Source: a bacterium
GTDB lineage: Bacteria > UBA6262 > WVXT01
Direction: 5' to 3'
Assembly: GCA_035530055.1 (NCBI GenBank)
Contig: DATKVN010000014.1
Coordinates: 1-29,873, forward strand
DNA length: 29,873 bases
Shown: piece by piece, positions 16,040 through 24,084 of the stretch
Layout: every line of letters starts with the position of its first letter
Position numbering within the stretch: the first letter of the stretch is position 1
Notes under the pieces: model-generated
Told to the model about the DNA's origin: nothing
Database searches by the model: none
What the model saw: the letters and a program-made list of their open reading frames with translations, nothing else
Made by a program: the position numbers and the translations under genes

Positions 16040-16167
16040 GATGAAGAGATAGTTATCGGAGTCGCTCGGTAGTGTAGGGCTTTATGCCCGTAAGAATTAC
16101 GCCCATAAAGGGCTACACTACAGAAAACCTGGCGGAATTAAAGCTCCTGCAACTATCCCTTCATCCT
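16038..16167. mobile_element. 130-bp MITE-like element with 17-bp terminal inverted repeats
   Basis: Left end AGGATGAAGAGATAGTT (16038-16054) and right end AACTATCCCTTCATCCT (16151-16167) are inverted copies with one mismatch. An inner palindrome has 18-nt arms (16069-16086 and 16104-16121, two mismatches). It has no coding capacity. The first 33 bp recur at 3089-3121. It abuts the ilvN stop codon, whose TAG shares its first bases. Confidence 0.8.
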
Positions 16168-16185
16168 TGGGGTGCTAAGAGGTAA

Positions 16186-16210
16186 GGAGTAGCGAAGCAA
16201 AGCTTCGCGT
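16186..16210. repeat. GGAGTAGCGAAGC hairpin unit before ilvC
   Basis: GCGAAGC-AAA-GCTTCGC (16192-16208) after GGAGTA. It is the same stem and loop as the unit at 26835-26851. Confidence 0.85.
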
Positions 16211-16233
16211 TACAAATTGGGGAGGAGGATTTT

Positions 16234-17229
16234 ATGGCAAAGGTATACTATGATAAAGATGCGGATTTGAAGCTTTTGAAAGGAAAGAAGATTGCAATCA
16301 TTGGCTATGGGAGTCAGGGGCATGCCCAGAGTCAGAATTTGCGTGATAGTGGGTTAAATGTGGTGGTGGCTGAACTGGAAGGAACTGAGAATTGGAAAAA
16401 GGCAGTTAAAGATGGCTGGAAGCCAGTTTCTGCCAGCGAAGCGACAAAAAATGCTGACTGGGTTCAGATGCTCGTTGCCGATGATGTCCAGTCCGTAGTC
16501 TATAAAAATGATGTTGCTAATAAATTGAAAAAGGGAGCGGTCCTGGGTTTTTCTCACGGTTTTAACATCCACTTTTACCAGATTATTCCCCCTGAGAATG
16601 TTGATGTAATCTTAGTTGCTCCCAAAGGACCCGGGCATCTGGTCAGGAGGATGTATCAGGAAGGAAGAGGTACTCCCAACCTGATTGGAGTTTATCAAGA
16701 CGCTTCTGGCAAGGCAAAGGAATTGGCATTAGCCTATTCTAAGGGTATAGGGGGAACTCGCGCTGGAGTAATTGAGACCACTTTTGCTGAAGAGACCGAG
16801 ACTGACCTCTTTGGGGAGCAGGTGGTTCTCTGCGGTGGGCTCGTGGAGTTAATCAAGGCTGGATTCGAAACTCTGGTGGAGGCTGGTTATCAACCTGAGA
16901 TTGCCTATTTTGAGTGCCTGCACGAGATGAAACTAATTATCGATATGATTCAGGAAGGTGGCATTGGCTGGATGAATTATTCCATTTCAGATACAGCAGA
17001 GTATGGAGAATATAGTCGGGGTAAAAGGATTATTACCGGAAAAACCAGGCGAGAAATGAAGAAAATTCTGGGGGAAGTTCGTTCCGGTGAGTTCGCTCGG
17101 GAATGGCTCTTGGAGAACCAAATAGGTCGTCCGGTATTTAACAAGAGACGGAAAGAATGGACGGAGCATCCCCTTGAAATTGTGGGAGCAAAATTACGGG
17201 GAATGATGCCCTGGCTGAAGAAGAAGTGA
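16234..17229 (+). CDS. ilvC: Ketol-acid reductoisomerase, class I, possibly NADH-preferring
   Basis: Isomerises and reduces acetolactate or acetohydroxybutyrate, the second common step of the branched-chain pathway. Class I short form of 331 residues: Rossmann [17 protein letters not shown] (24-40), then [12 protein letters not shown], and the Mg-binding knotted domain with [16 protein letters not shown] and [10 protein letters not shown]. The cofactor loop after beta-2 is unusual: residues 46-53 read AELEGTEN, where NADPH-type enzymes have a GLREGS-type sequence with Arg and Ser gripping the 2'-phosphate. Here the positions carry Glu, Leu, Thr and Glu, which points to NADH. GGGGAGGAGG supports ATG 16234. 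It is followed within a few bases by psd. Confidence 0.97.
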   Translation: MAKVYYDKDADLKLLKGKKIAIIGYGSQGHAQSQNLRDSGLNVVVAELEGTENWKKAVKDGWKPVSASEATKNADWVQMLVADDVQSVVYKNDVANKLKKGAVLGFSHGFNIHFYQIIPPENVDVILVAPKGPGHLVRRMYQEGRGTPNLIGVYQDASGKAKELALAYSKGIGGTRAGVIETTFAEETETDLFGEQVVLCGGLVELIKAGFETLVEAGYQPEIAYFECLHEMKLIIDMIQEGGIGWMNYSISDTAEYGEYSRGKRIITGKTRREMKKILGEVRSGEFAREWLLENQIGRPVFNKRRKEWTEHPLEIVGAKLRGMMPWLKKK

Positions 17230-17236
17230 ATTGAAG

Positions 17237-17881
17237 ATGAAGATTGTTAAAGACGGTTGGAAATTTGTTATACCTCTTTTAATATTGGCTGTGATTCTCT
17301 TCTTTTTCTGGAAAATTGGCAGCCTCTTTCTATTGGGTTTGGCCGCACTCACTTTCTTTTTCTTTCGCGATCCGGAAAGGAAAGTTCCCGAAGGAGAAGA
17401 TTTAATCCTATCCCCTGCGGATGGGAAGGTAATAGATATCTCTGAGGTTGGAGAAGAAAATTTTTTGCACTCTCGAGTAAAGGTGGTCAGAATCTTTATG
17501 TCCGTCTTTAACGTTCACGTTCAAAGGTCGCCAGTAAAGGGAAAGGTGGAATGGATTAAGTATAAACCTGGCAAGTTTATGGCTGCTTATACAGAAGAAG
17601 CTTCTGGGGGAAACGAGAGTAACCTCATTGGTATTCAAAAGAGTAACAAGCCCAATTCTAATATACAGAGAATTTTGGTAAGGCAGATAGCAGGTAGGGT
17701 TGCTCGCCGAATATGTTGCTGGTGCAAAGAAGGAGACAATCTAGTTGCCGGACAGAGGATTGGAATGATAAGGTTTGGCTCACGGGCAGATGTCTATCTC
17801 CCTCAAGAAGTAGAGATTAAAGTGAAAAAGGGAGATAGAGTGGTTGGGGGCAAAACTCTTCTGGGGAAGTTTCCCTCTTGA
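17237..17881 (+). CDS. psd: Phosphatidylserine decarboxylase proenzyme, short form
   Basis: Pyruvoyl-dependent enzyme converting phosphatidylserine to phosphatidylethanolamine. The N-terminus has two close hydrophobic segments (FVIPLLILAVILFFFW and GSLFLLGLAALTFFFF), then FRDPERKVP, LSPADGKVIDI, FMSVFNVHVQRSPVKG, and the self-cleavage site FGSR, whose serine becomes the pyruvoyl group, with DVYLPQ after it. About 214 residues, matching the short PSD-A type. ATG 17237 is chosen; a TTG at 17231 is in frame and lies one base after the ilvC stop. Either way translation is probably coupled to ilvC. The substrate comes from PssA, encoded next. Confidence 0.95.
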   Translation: MKIVKDGWKFVIPLLILAVILFFFWKIGSLFLLGLAALTFFFFRDPERKVPEGEDLILSPADGKVIDISEVGEENFLHSRVKVVRIFMSVFNVHVQRSPVKGKVEWIKYKPGKFMAAYTEEASGGNESNLIGIQKSNKPNSNIQRILVRQIAGRVARRICCWCKEGDNLVAGQRIGMIRFGSRADVYLPQEVEIKVKKGDRVVGGKTLLGKFPS

Positions 17882-17916
17882 ATGCTGGAATCCTGGGTCA
17901 AATCCGGCGATGGAGT

Positions 17917-17932
17917 CCTCCCGAAAGGGAGG
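17917..17932. repeat. CCTCCC-GAAA-GGGAGG hairpin unit
   Basis: Preceded by TGGAGT, as in the units at 44-59, 110-125, 13667-13682, 26694-26709 and 26776-26791. Confidence 0.85.
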
Positions 17933-17955
17933 TTTTGTGTAGGCACGATTTCAAA

Positions 17956-18049
17956 TGACACAAAGTGTCATTGCGAAGGACGAAGTCCTGAAGCAATCTC
18001 ATCACTGGGCAGGAGATTGCCACGCTCCTTTCAGTCGCTCGCAATGACA
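17956..18049. repeat. TGTCATTGCGA...TCGCAATGACA palindromic repeat
   Basis: An 84-bp palindromic element (17966-18049) with ends TGTCATTGCGA and TCGCAATGACA and inner GAAGCAATCTC/GAGATTGCCACGC. This is the form of a dispersed repeat common in many bacterial genomes. A small ATGACAC-AAA-GTGTCAT hairpin overlaps its left edge (17956-17970). It fills the psd-pssA gap, and no gene is credible there. A fragment (GAAGTGAAGCAATCTC) recurs near 24050. Confidence 0.85.
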
Positions 18050-18075
18050 TCGCTTATCTTTTTTGGAGGTTTCAG

Positions 18076-18801
18076 GTGAAGAAAGGAACCTATTTTATTC
18101 CCGGACTTTTCACTCTGGCAAATGCAGGGTTAGGTTTCTATGCGATCATTTGTGCCATTGAGAGAAATTTCACCTCCAGTGCCTGGGCGATACTTCTAGC
18201 AGTTATTTTGGATGTTTTTGACGGCAGAATTGCCAGACTCACCAGGTCCACTAGTAGGTTTGGTTTGGAGTTCGATTCTTTAGCCGACTTAATCTCCTTT
18301 GGTGTGGCGCCTTCAATTTTGATGTATCAGGTAGTTTTAAAAGATATAAGGTGGGGGATGTTGATAGCCTTCCTATTTATGATTGCTGGAGTTTTGCGGC
18401 TGGCAAGGTTCAATGTCAAAATTGTGGAGAAAGATATCGCTTATTTCGATGGTTTGTGCATTCCTGTGGCCGGGGGTATGTTGGCTTCTTTTCTTGTTTT
18501 GCCATTCTGGGTAAAGGAGATGAATCTCTTCTTCGGTTCAATCCCTCTAATTATGATAGTCTTATCCTTTCTGATGGTGAGTAAAATTAAGTATATAAAT
18601 TTAAAGAATCTTAAACTTACCAGAAAGCAACCATTCAGAACTCTGATTATTATGGTGGTTGCATTAGTTATCTGGTTTTTTTCCACTAAGATAATTTCCA
18701 TAATATTTGTTATATATTTTGTTAGTTACACGCTCTCAGGCGTATTGAATGCACTGTGGAGGTTCTATAGGTTACACCTGGAGTGGGTTAAACAGCGCTA
18801 A
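18076..18801 (+). CDS. pssA: CDP-diacylglycerol-serine O-phosphatidyltransferase
   Basis: Makes phosphatidylserine from CDP-diacylglycerol and serine, feeding Psd. The CDP-alcohol phosphotransferase signature is complete: D46-V-F-D49-G50 ... A53-R54 ... G63 ... D67 ... D71 in DVFDGRIARLTRSTSRFG and LEFDSLAD. Several transmembrane helices follow (for example the stretch at about 93-105 and the strongly hydrophobic C-terminal half), so it is an inner-membrane protein. The length of 241 suits the Bacillus/archaeal-type integral PssA. GTG 18076 follows TGGAGGT. It sits with psd in the middle of the branched-chain genes, an arrangement that I recall from Geobacter-like genomes. Confidence 0.95.
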   Translation: MKKGTYFIPGLFTLANAGLGFYAIICAIERNFTSSAWAILLAVILDVFDGRIARLTRSTSRFGLEFDSLADLISFGVAPSILMYQVVLKDIRWGMLIAFLFMIAGVLRLARFNVKIVEKDIAYFDGLCIPVAGGMLASFLVLPFWVKEMNLFFGSIPLIMIVLSFLMVSKIKYINLKNLKLTRKQPFRTLIIMVVALVIWFFSTKIISIIFVIYFVSYTLSGVLNALWRFYRLHLEWVKQR

Positions 18802-18831
18802 AAGTTTTACTCAGTAAGTGGAGGAAGAGAA

Positions 18832-20403
18832 ATGGCATTAAACAAGGAGAGAATATTAATATTCGATACAACTTTAAGAGATGGAGAACAATCTCCGGGA
18901 GCAAGTCTGAATATAAACGAGAAGCTGGAAGTCGCTGAACAATTAGAGAGATTGGGTGTGGATGTCATTGAAGCCGGTTTTCCCGTAGCCTCGCCAGGAG
19001 ATTTCCAGGCAGTGAAGCTGGTTTCCCAAAAGATTAGGAAGCCGGTAATCGCCGGGTTGTCCCGGGCTACAAAGAAAGACATCGATGTCTGTTGGAATGC
19101 AATAAAGTATGCGAAGAACCCACGCATTCATACCTTCATTGCTACAAGTGACATTCACTTAAAGTATAAATTGAAAAAGTCAAGAGGAGAAGTCCTTAAG
19201 GAAGCTGTGGCTGCAGTAAAATATGCGAAAAAATTTACTCCCAATGTAGAGTTTTCGCCAGAAGACGCTGTGCGCACGGATCCAGACTTCCTCTGCCGTG
19301 TGGTGGGGGAGACAATCAATGCTGGTGCTACTACAATCAATATTCCAGATACCGTCGGCTATTCCCTGCCGGAAGAGTTTGGAAGAATAATCAGGATGGT
19401 AATTGAAAGGGTTCCCAATTCTCACAAGGCCATTATTAGTGTCCATTGCCACAACGATTTAGGACTGGCCACAGCTAATTCACTAGAAGCTATTTCCCTG
19501 GGAGCCAGGCAGATTGAATGCACTATTAACGGTATTGGAGAAAGGGCGGGAAATGCTTCTCTGGAAGAAGTGGTGATGGCCTTGAGGACAAGGAAAGACC
19601 TGCTTCCTTTCTATACCAATATCGAGACAAAAGAGATTGCCAAGACAAGCCGCCTGGTCAGTAAACTTACCGGCATAATCGTTCAGCCCAATAAGGCTAT
19701 CGTTGGCGCTAATGCTTTTGCTCATGAAGCAGGAATTCACCAGGACGGAGTAATCAAGGAAAGATTGACTTATGAGATTATGACTCCCCAATCGGTGGGA
19801 TTGGGAGGGAGGAAACTCGTTTTAGGGAAACACTCGGGACGCCATGCTTTTCGGAAGAGGTTGCAGGAATTAGGTTATAAATTGAACAATGAGGAAGTGG
19901 ATAGGACATTTCAGCAGTTTAAATTACTTGCTGATAAGAAAAAAGATATTTTTGATGAAGACATCGAGGCTATAATCGAAGACCAGATATCTCTTATCCC
20001 CGAGGTATACAAACTGGAATATATAAATGTAATTACTGGAAACAAAGTAGTTCCCACTGCCACGATGAGGTTAAGGAAGTTAGTTGCGCCGGGGAAGACG
20101 GCTAAGAGTGAAGTCCTGCAGGAGGCTTCCTGTGGCGATGGTCCAGTGGATGCTGCTTTTAGAGCAATAGACCGAATTACAAATATTAAGTGTAGACTAA
20201 TCGATTACAGCCTTAAGTCAGTTTCTGTGGGCAAGGATGCTCTGGGCGAGGTTACAGTTAAGATTGCACCAGTTGCTCCAGGCCGCGCTGAGGAATTTAA
20301 AAATATAGTAACCGGTCGAGGCACCTCCACAGACATAATTGAAGCCAGTGCCAAAGCATATGTTAATGCGTTGAACAGGATGATTGCCAGAAAAAAAAGG
20401 TGA
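18832..20403 (+). CDS. leuA: 2-Isopropylmalate synthase
   Basis: Condenses 2-ketoisovalerate with acetyl-CoA, the first committed leucine step. DRE-TIM fold with [17 protein letters not shown] (residues 10-26), the LeuA-type [11 protein letters not shown] near 47-57, metal ligands in [14 protein letters not shown] near 204-217, and [12 protein letters not shown]. The C-terminal LeuA dimer/allosteric domain starts near 395 (ATMRLRKL ... [19 protein letters not shown] ... [21 protein letters not shown]). The length of 523 is normal. GGAGGAAGAG precedes ATG 18832. It is a paralogue of cimA in the same cluster, and both are followed by the same AGTGACAGGT terminator-like motif. Confidence 0.97.
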   Translation: MALNKERILIFDTTLRDGEQSPGASLNINEKLEVAEQLERLGVDVIEAGFPVASPGDFQAVKLVSQKIRKPVIAGLSRATKKDIDVCWNAIKYAKNPRIHTFIATSDIHLKYKLKKSRGEVLKEAVAAVKYAKKFTPNVEFSPEDAVRTDPDFLCRVVGETINAGATTINIPDTVGYSLPEEFGRIIRMVIERVPNSHKAIISVHCHNDLGLATANSLEAISLGARQIECTINGIGERAGNASLEEVVMALRTRKDLLPFYTNIETKEIAKTSRLVSKLTGIIVQPNKAIVGANAFAHEAGIHQDGVIKERLTYEIMTPQSVGLGGRKLVLGKHSGRHAFRKRLQELGYKLNNEEVDRTFQQFKLLADKKKDIFDEDIEAIIEDQISLIPEVYKLEYINVITGNKVVPTATMRLRKLVAPGKTAKSEVLQEASCGDGPVDAAFRAIDRITNIKCRLIDYSLKSVSVGKDALGEVTVKIAPVAPGRAEEFKNIVTGRGTSTDIIEASAKAYVNALNRMIARKKR

Positions 20404-20404
20404 C

Positions 20405-20428
20405 AAAAAAAGTGACAGGTACTTTTTC
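20405..20428 (+). terminator. Terminator-like AAAAAGT...ACTTTTT hairpin after leuA
   Basis: AAAAAGT (20407-20413), loop GACAGGT, ACTTTTT (20421-20427). The stem is short and AT-rich, so termination would be weak. It shares its core with the sequence after cimA. Confidence 0.5.
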
Positions 20429-20487
20429 TCATCTTAATAGGCTGGTGGCAAGAAGAAAGTTAGGAAAAAAGAGATAGAGGTTTCCTT

Positions 20488-21747
20488 ATGGGTATGGCAA
20501 TTGCAGAAAAAATTTTGGCCAGACACTGTGGGAAAAAGAGCGTTGCACCAGGCACCTTCATTGAGGCTAAAGTAGATATTGCCCTGGGAAACGACGTAAC
20601 CGCACCTCTGGCGATTGAAGAATTTAAAAAAGTGGGAGGAGGTAAGGTCTTCGACCCTGATAGAGTCGTCCTTGTTCCCGACCATTTTACTCCTAACAAG
20701 GACATCAAATCGGCCGAGCAATGCCAGATTCTCCGGAGTTTTGCACGGGAACAGGGCTTGAGCCACTATTATGAGGTAGGAAGGATGGGGATTGAACACG
20801 CGTTGCTTCCCGAGGAGGGTATTGTCCTTCCTGGAGACCTTGTCGTCGGAGCCGATTCCCATACTTGCACTTATGGAGCATTAGGGGCTTTTGCCTGTGG
20901 CGTGGGCTCGACTGACTTGGCTTTCACCATGCTCACTGGCAAATGCTGGTTCCGTGTCCCCGAGACAATCAAGTTCGTTTATAAAGGAAAGTTGAATAAG
21001 TGGGTTTCAGGGAAAGACTTGATTCTCTATACCATTGGAGATATTAGGGTAGATGGAGCTCTGTATAAGGTTATGGAGTTTACAGGTCCTGTTATCAGGC
21101 GGTTAACTATGGCTGACCGTTTAACTATGTGTAATATGGCGGTGGAAGCCGGAGCAAAGAGTGGAATTATTGAGCCAGATAAGGAGACTATCGAATATAT
21201 CGAGGCCCGGGCAGAAAGGCCTTATGAGATTATCCACGGAGAGAAAAGCGCTCGATATGCGAAGGTTATTGAGTATAATTGCAGTAAAATTGAACCACAA
21301 GTTGCTTTTCCTCCTTTACCTTCCAATACCAGACCGATCAGCCGTGTAGGGGAGGTCTATATTGACCAGGTAGTCATCGGCTCTTGCACCAATGGAAGGA
21401 TCGAAGACCTTAGAATAAGTGCGCAAGTTTTAAAGGGAAGAAAGGTTCATCCACGAGTGAGATTAATAATAATTCCTGCTACCCAAAAAATCTATCGGGA
21501 GGCATTGAGAGAGGGTCTCCTGGAGACATTTATTGATGCAGGAGCAGTAGTTTCTACCCCCACATGTGGTCCCTGTCTTGGTGGTCATATGGGAGTATTG
21601 GCTGAAGGTGAAAAGGCTATAGCCACTACAAACAGGAATTTTGCCGGTCGGATGGGACATCCCAAATCCGAAATATACCTATCCAATCCTGCAATTGCTG
21701 CAGCCTCAGCTATTGCGGGAAAAATTACCAGCCCCGAAGAGTTATAA
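20488..21747 (+). CDS. leuC: 3-Isopropylmalate dehydratase, large subunit
   Basis: Aconitase-family subunit that, with LeuD, isomerises isopropylmalate and, in the citramalate route, citramalate to methylmalate. The 4Fe-4S ligands are visible: a cysteine near 300 in [12 protein letters not shown] and two near 358 and 361 in [36 protein letters not shown] near 128-150 is the substrate/cluster loop. The 419-residue form without long inserts matches the HacA/archaeal-like LeuC subgroup. AGAGG lies 7 bases before ATG 20488. Its partner leuD is normally adjacent, but here a REP-associated transposase cassette of about 670 bp separates them. Confidence 0.95.
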   Translation: MGMAIAEKILARHCGKKSVAPGTFIEAKVDIALGNDVTAPLAIEEFKKVGGGKVFDPDRVVLVPDHFTPNKDIKSAEQCQILRSFAREQGLSHYYEVGRMGIEHALLPEEGIVLPGDLVVGADSHTCTYGALGAFACGVGSTDLAFTMLTGKCWFRVPETIKFVYKGKLNKWVSGKDLILYTIGDIRVDGALYKVMEFTGPVIRRLTMADRLTMCNMAVEAGAKSGIIEPDKETIEYIEARAERPYEIIHGEKSARYAKVIEYNCSKIEPQVAFPPLPSNTRPISRVGEVYIDQVVIGSCTNGRIEDLRISAQVLKGRKVHPRVRLIIIPATQKIYREALREGLLETFIDAGAVVSTPTCGPCLGGHMGVLAEGEKAIATTNRNFAGRMGHPKSEIYLSNPAIAAASAIAGKITSPEEL

Positions 21748-21788
21748 AATTTGGAACGGGACGACACAGCGGTCGTCCCCTACAAAAT

Positions 21789-22295
21789 ATGAAAAAGTGG
21801 AAAGACTTATATAAACGGAGGAAGATTTTAAGGTTAAAGGATTTTGATTATACTGATTCAAGGTACGTTTATTTTCTGACAATATGTGCCGGACATAAAG
21901 TAGGGACAGACCGCCGTGTCTGTCCATTTGAAGATAAAAGACTCGCCAATCAAATAATAGAATCGCTTATCTATCGACGGAAGAAAGCTGATATATCTCT
22001 TTATTGTTACTGTCTTATGCCTGACCATTTGCACATAGCAGTTTCTCCCAAAGATGGCAAGAATCTTCCCACAATAATTAAAGAATTTAAGACATATACC
22101 ACTCAAATAGGTTGGAAATACGTGGGCATTAAAGGCAAATTATGGCAAAGAAGTTATTATGACCATATAGCGAGAAGGCAAGAAGATTTAGTTTCAATAT
22201 GTAGATATATTTTGGCTAATCCTGTAAGAAAAGGGCTGGTTGATGATGTTGAGGATTGGCAATATTCAGGAATGATAGATCCATTGCCATGGTAA
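21789..22295 (+). CDS. REP-associated tyrosine transposase (Y1/HUH, RAYT)
   Basis: Single-strand-acting Y1 transposase of the IS200-like, REP-associated type. The metal-binding HUH motif is MPDHLHIA with His-Leu-His at 80-82. The probable nucleophile is in SYYDHIARRQEDL (tyrosine 123 or 124). The conserved RYILANPVRKGLV follows at about 139-151, giving 168 residues in all. It should act on the flanking REP palindromes. Residues 38-48 (VGTDRRVCPFE) are encoded by a REP palindrome inserted in frame, which lengthens the loop after YFLTICAGHK. The start codon lies at the edge of the upstream repeat (ACAAAATATG) and has no Shine-Dalgarno. It separates leuC from leuD. Confidence 0.92.
   Translation: MKKWKDLYKRRKILRLKDFDYTDSRYVYFLTICAGHKVGTDRRVCPFEDKRLANQIIESLIYRRKKADISLYCYCLMPDHLHIAVSPKDGKNLPTIIKEFKTYTTQIGWKYVGIKGKLWQRSYYDHIARRQEDLVSICRYILANPVRKGLVDDVEDWQYSGMIDPLPW
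21900..21932. repeat. REP palindrome inside the transposase ORF
   Basis: GTAGGGACAGACCGCCGTGT followed by CTGTCCATTTGAA, identical over 33 nt to the intergenic copy at 22303-22335. GGACAGAC pairs with GTCTGTCC around CGCCGT-type bases. It is in frame and read through. Confidence 0.95.
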
Positions 22296-22302
22296 ATTTG
22301 CA

Positions 22303-22393
22303 GTAGGGACAGACCGCCGTGTCTGTCCATTTGAAGTAAGGGCAGACTGCCGTGTCTGTCAGAGGTAGGGACGACACAGCGGTCGTCTCCTAC
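22303..22393. repeat. Three REP-like palindromes downstream of the transposase
   Basis: 22303-22335 (identical to the in-gene copy), 22336-22360 (GTAAGGGCAGACTGCCGTGT plus CTGTC), and 22365-22393 (GTAGGGACGACACAGCGGTC plus GTCTCCTAC). The first two share the CAGACYGCCGTGTCTG core. The third is a longer GACGAC/GTCGTC palindrome like the one before the transposase. Confidence 0.9.
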
Positions 22394-22417
22394 AAAATAT
22401 ATCCAATTTAAATTAAA

Positions 22418-22933
22418 ATGGAAATTAAGGCAAAAGCCCATAAATTCGGGGATAATATCAATACAGATGATATTATTCCTGCAAGATACTTAAACACTTA
22501 CGACCCTAAAGAGTTAGCGAGACATTGTATGGAAGGGGTTGATGAGGAGTTCGTAGGAAAATTGGGCCGTCCTTCAGTTACAGGACATTGTATAGTGGCA
22601 GGAAAGAACTTTGGTTGTGGCTCGTCCCGCGAACATGCTCCTTTAGCTATTAAAGAAGCTGGCATTTCCTGTGTAATAGCAGAGTCCTTTGCCCGCATCT
22701 TCTATCGCAATGCTATCAATATCGGACTTCCCATTTTGGAAAGTAAGAGGGCGTCGAAGAGAATCGATTCTGGAGATGAGATTTTAATCGATTTAAGTAA
22801 AGGCAAGGTAACCAATCTCTCTAAGAGGGAAAATTATAAAATACAGCCTTTTCCAGAATTTATCCAGGAGATAATTATTGCTGGTGGCTTGATGAGATAT
22901 GTAAAAGATAAGTCAAAAAGGCAGGAGAGTTAG
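22418..22933 (+). CDS. leuD: 3-Isopropylmalate dehydratase, small subunit
   Basis: Swivel-domain partner of LeuC, needed for substrate binding. Signatures: [19 protein letters not shown] near 6-24, [22 protein letters not shown] near 62-83, and [20 protein letters not shown] near 88-107. The length of 171 is normal for the small LeuD type. The region before ATG 22418 is AT-only (CCAATTTAAATTAAA) and offers no Shine-Dalgarno, unlike nearly all its neighbours. The transposase cassette has evidently replaced its native upstream region. leuB follows nine bases after its stop. Confidence 0.95.
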   Translation: MEIKAKAHKFGDNINTDDIIPARYLNTYDPKELARHCMEGVDEEFVGKLGRPSVTGHCIVAGKNFGCGSSREHAPLAIKEAGISCVIAESFARIFYRNAINIGLPILESKRASKRIDSGDEILIDLSKGKVTNLSKRENYKIQPFPEFIQEIIIAGGLMRYVKDKSKRQES

Positions 22934-22942
22934 GGGGTTTAG

Positions 22943-23998
22943 GTGTATAAGATTGGAGTTATTCCGGGAGATGGAATAGGTCCGGAAGTCATTACAGAAG
23001 GGCTCAAAGTTATAGATGCTGCTTCAAAAAAAGCAGGGTTTAAATACGAAATTGTAACTTATGATTTCGGTGGCGAGCGATATTTGAAAACAGGGGAAGT
23101 CCTTCCCGATTCTGCATTGGAAGAAATGAAACAACTCGACGTCATATATTTGGGAGCAGTGGGGCATCCCCAGGTAAAGCCAGGCATATTAGAGAAAGGG
23201 CTTTTACTGAGACTACGCTTTGGGCTCGACCAGTATATCAACCTCAGGCCAATTATTCTCTATCCCGGGGTTCCCACTCCACTAAAAGACAAAAAGCCAG
23301 AGGATATAGATTTCGTGGTGGTGAGAGAAAATACAGAAGGTCTATACCTGGGCGTAGGGAGGTTTGAGAAAAAGGGCTCGCCGGAAGAAGTTGCCGTGCA
23401 AGAGATGATCAGTACCAGAAAGGGCGTGGAAAGGTGCATCAGGTATGCATTTGAATTAACAAGGAAGAGAAAGAAGAAGATGAAGTTAACTCTTGTAGAT
23501 AAGGCGAACGTTCTGACATTTGCTCATGACCTCTGGCAGAGAGTATTTTATAAAGTGGGCGAAGAGTATCCCGATGTAGAGAAAGACCATGCATACGTTG
23601 ATGCCTGTTGTATGTGGTTCGTTAAAAATCCTGAGTGGTTTGATACTATTGTCACCTGCAATATGTTTGGGGATATAATAACTGATTTGGGAGCAATGAT
23701 TCAGGGCGGTATGGGAGTGGCAGCCGGAGGAAATATCAACCCTGAGGGTGTAAGCATGTTTGAACCCATTCATGGAAGTGCCCCAAAATATACAGGTAAG
23801 AATGTAATAAATCCTATTGCTACCATAGTTGCCGGACAGATGCTTTTGGAAAATTTGGGTGAGGAGAGGGGAGCAAAGTTAATCGATGGAGCTGTCCGAA
23901 AAGCTCTATCTTCTGGGAAGATAAAAGGCTTGAGTGCTGGAAAGATGGGCCTGTCCACATCTGAGGTTGGCGACCTTATCGCCAAGTATATTAGCTAA
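22943..23998 (+). CDS. leuB: 3-Isopropylmalate dehydrogenase
   Basis: NAD-dependent oxidative decarboxylase of isopropylmalate, and probably of 3-methylmalate from citramalate. Motifs: [13 protein letters not shown] (4-16), the substrate arginines in [33 protein letters not shown] near 127-141, the lysine in [40 protein letters not shown] near 245-267, and the cofactor loop [22 protein letters not shown]. The length of 351 is normal. The sequence also recalls tartrate/D-malate dehydrogenase relatives, but the leuCD context favours LeuB. GTG 22943 follows TAGGGGG, nine bases after the leuD stop. Confidence 0.93.
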   Translation: MYKIGVIPGDGIGPEVITEGLKVIDAASKKAGFKYEIVTYDFGGERYLKTGEVLPDSALEEMKQLDVIYLGAVGHPQVKPGILEKGLLLRLRFGLDQYINLRPIILYPGVPTPLKDKKPEDIDFVVVRENTEGLYLGVGRFEKKGSPEEVAVQEMISTRKGVERCIRYAFELTRKRKKKMKLTLVDKANVLTFAHDLWQRVFYKVGEEYPDVEKDHAYVDACCMWFVKNPEWFDTIVTCNMFGDIITDLGAMIQGGMGVAAGGNINPEGVSMFEPIHGSAPKYTGKNVINPIATIVAGQMLLENLGEERGAKLIDGAVRKALSSGKIKGLSAGKMGLSTSEVGDLIAKYIS

Positions 23999-24027
23999 GT
24001 ATGAGACGGAACGCACAAAAAGTTTGT

Positions 24028-24069
24028 GGTCCCGATTCATCGGGACGAACGAAGTGAAGCAATCTCGTA
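24028..24069. repeat. Fragment of dispersed palindromes before asd
   Basis: GTCCCGAT-TC-ATCGGGAC hairpin (24031-24048), followed by GAAGTGAAGCAATCTC, which is a piece of the element seen complete at 17966-18049. Confidence 0.7.
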
Positions 24070-24084
24070 ATTGTGAGTTAGGAA

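Larger units (their letters stand above)
21758..22400. mobile_element. REP/RAYT cassette inserted between leuC and leuD
   Basis: The cassette is bounded by direct copies of GGGACGACACAGCGGTCGTC followed by YCCTACAAAATAT (21758-21790 and 22368-22400, one mismatch in 33). Each is a palindrome (GGGACGAC/GTCGTCCC). Between them lie the transposase gene and, downstream, two more REP-like palindromes (22303-22335 and 22336-22360) with the core CAGACYGCCGTGTCTG. One more identical palindrome is embedded in the gene (21900-21932). Confidence 0.85.

Noticed and set aside
17882-18079. 65-residue frame between psd and pssA
   Set aside because: Composed of dispersed repeats (CCTCCC hairpin and TGTCATTGCGA element); no coding character.
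18802-18831. T-box or leucine attenuator before leuA
   Set aside because: Only 30 bp separate pssA and leuA, with no leader peptide, no T-box sequence and no attenuator hairpin.
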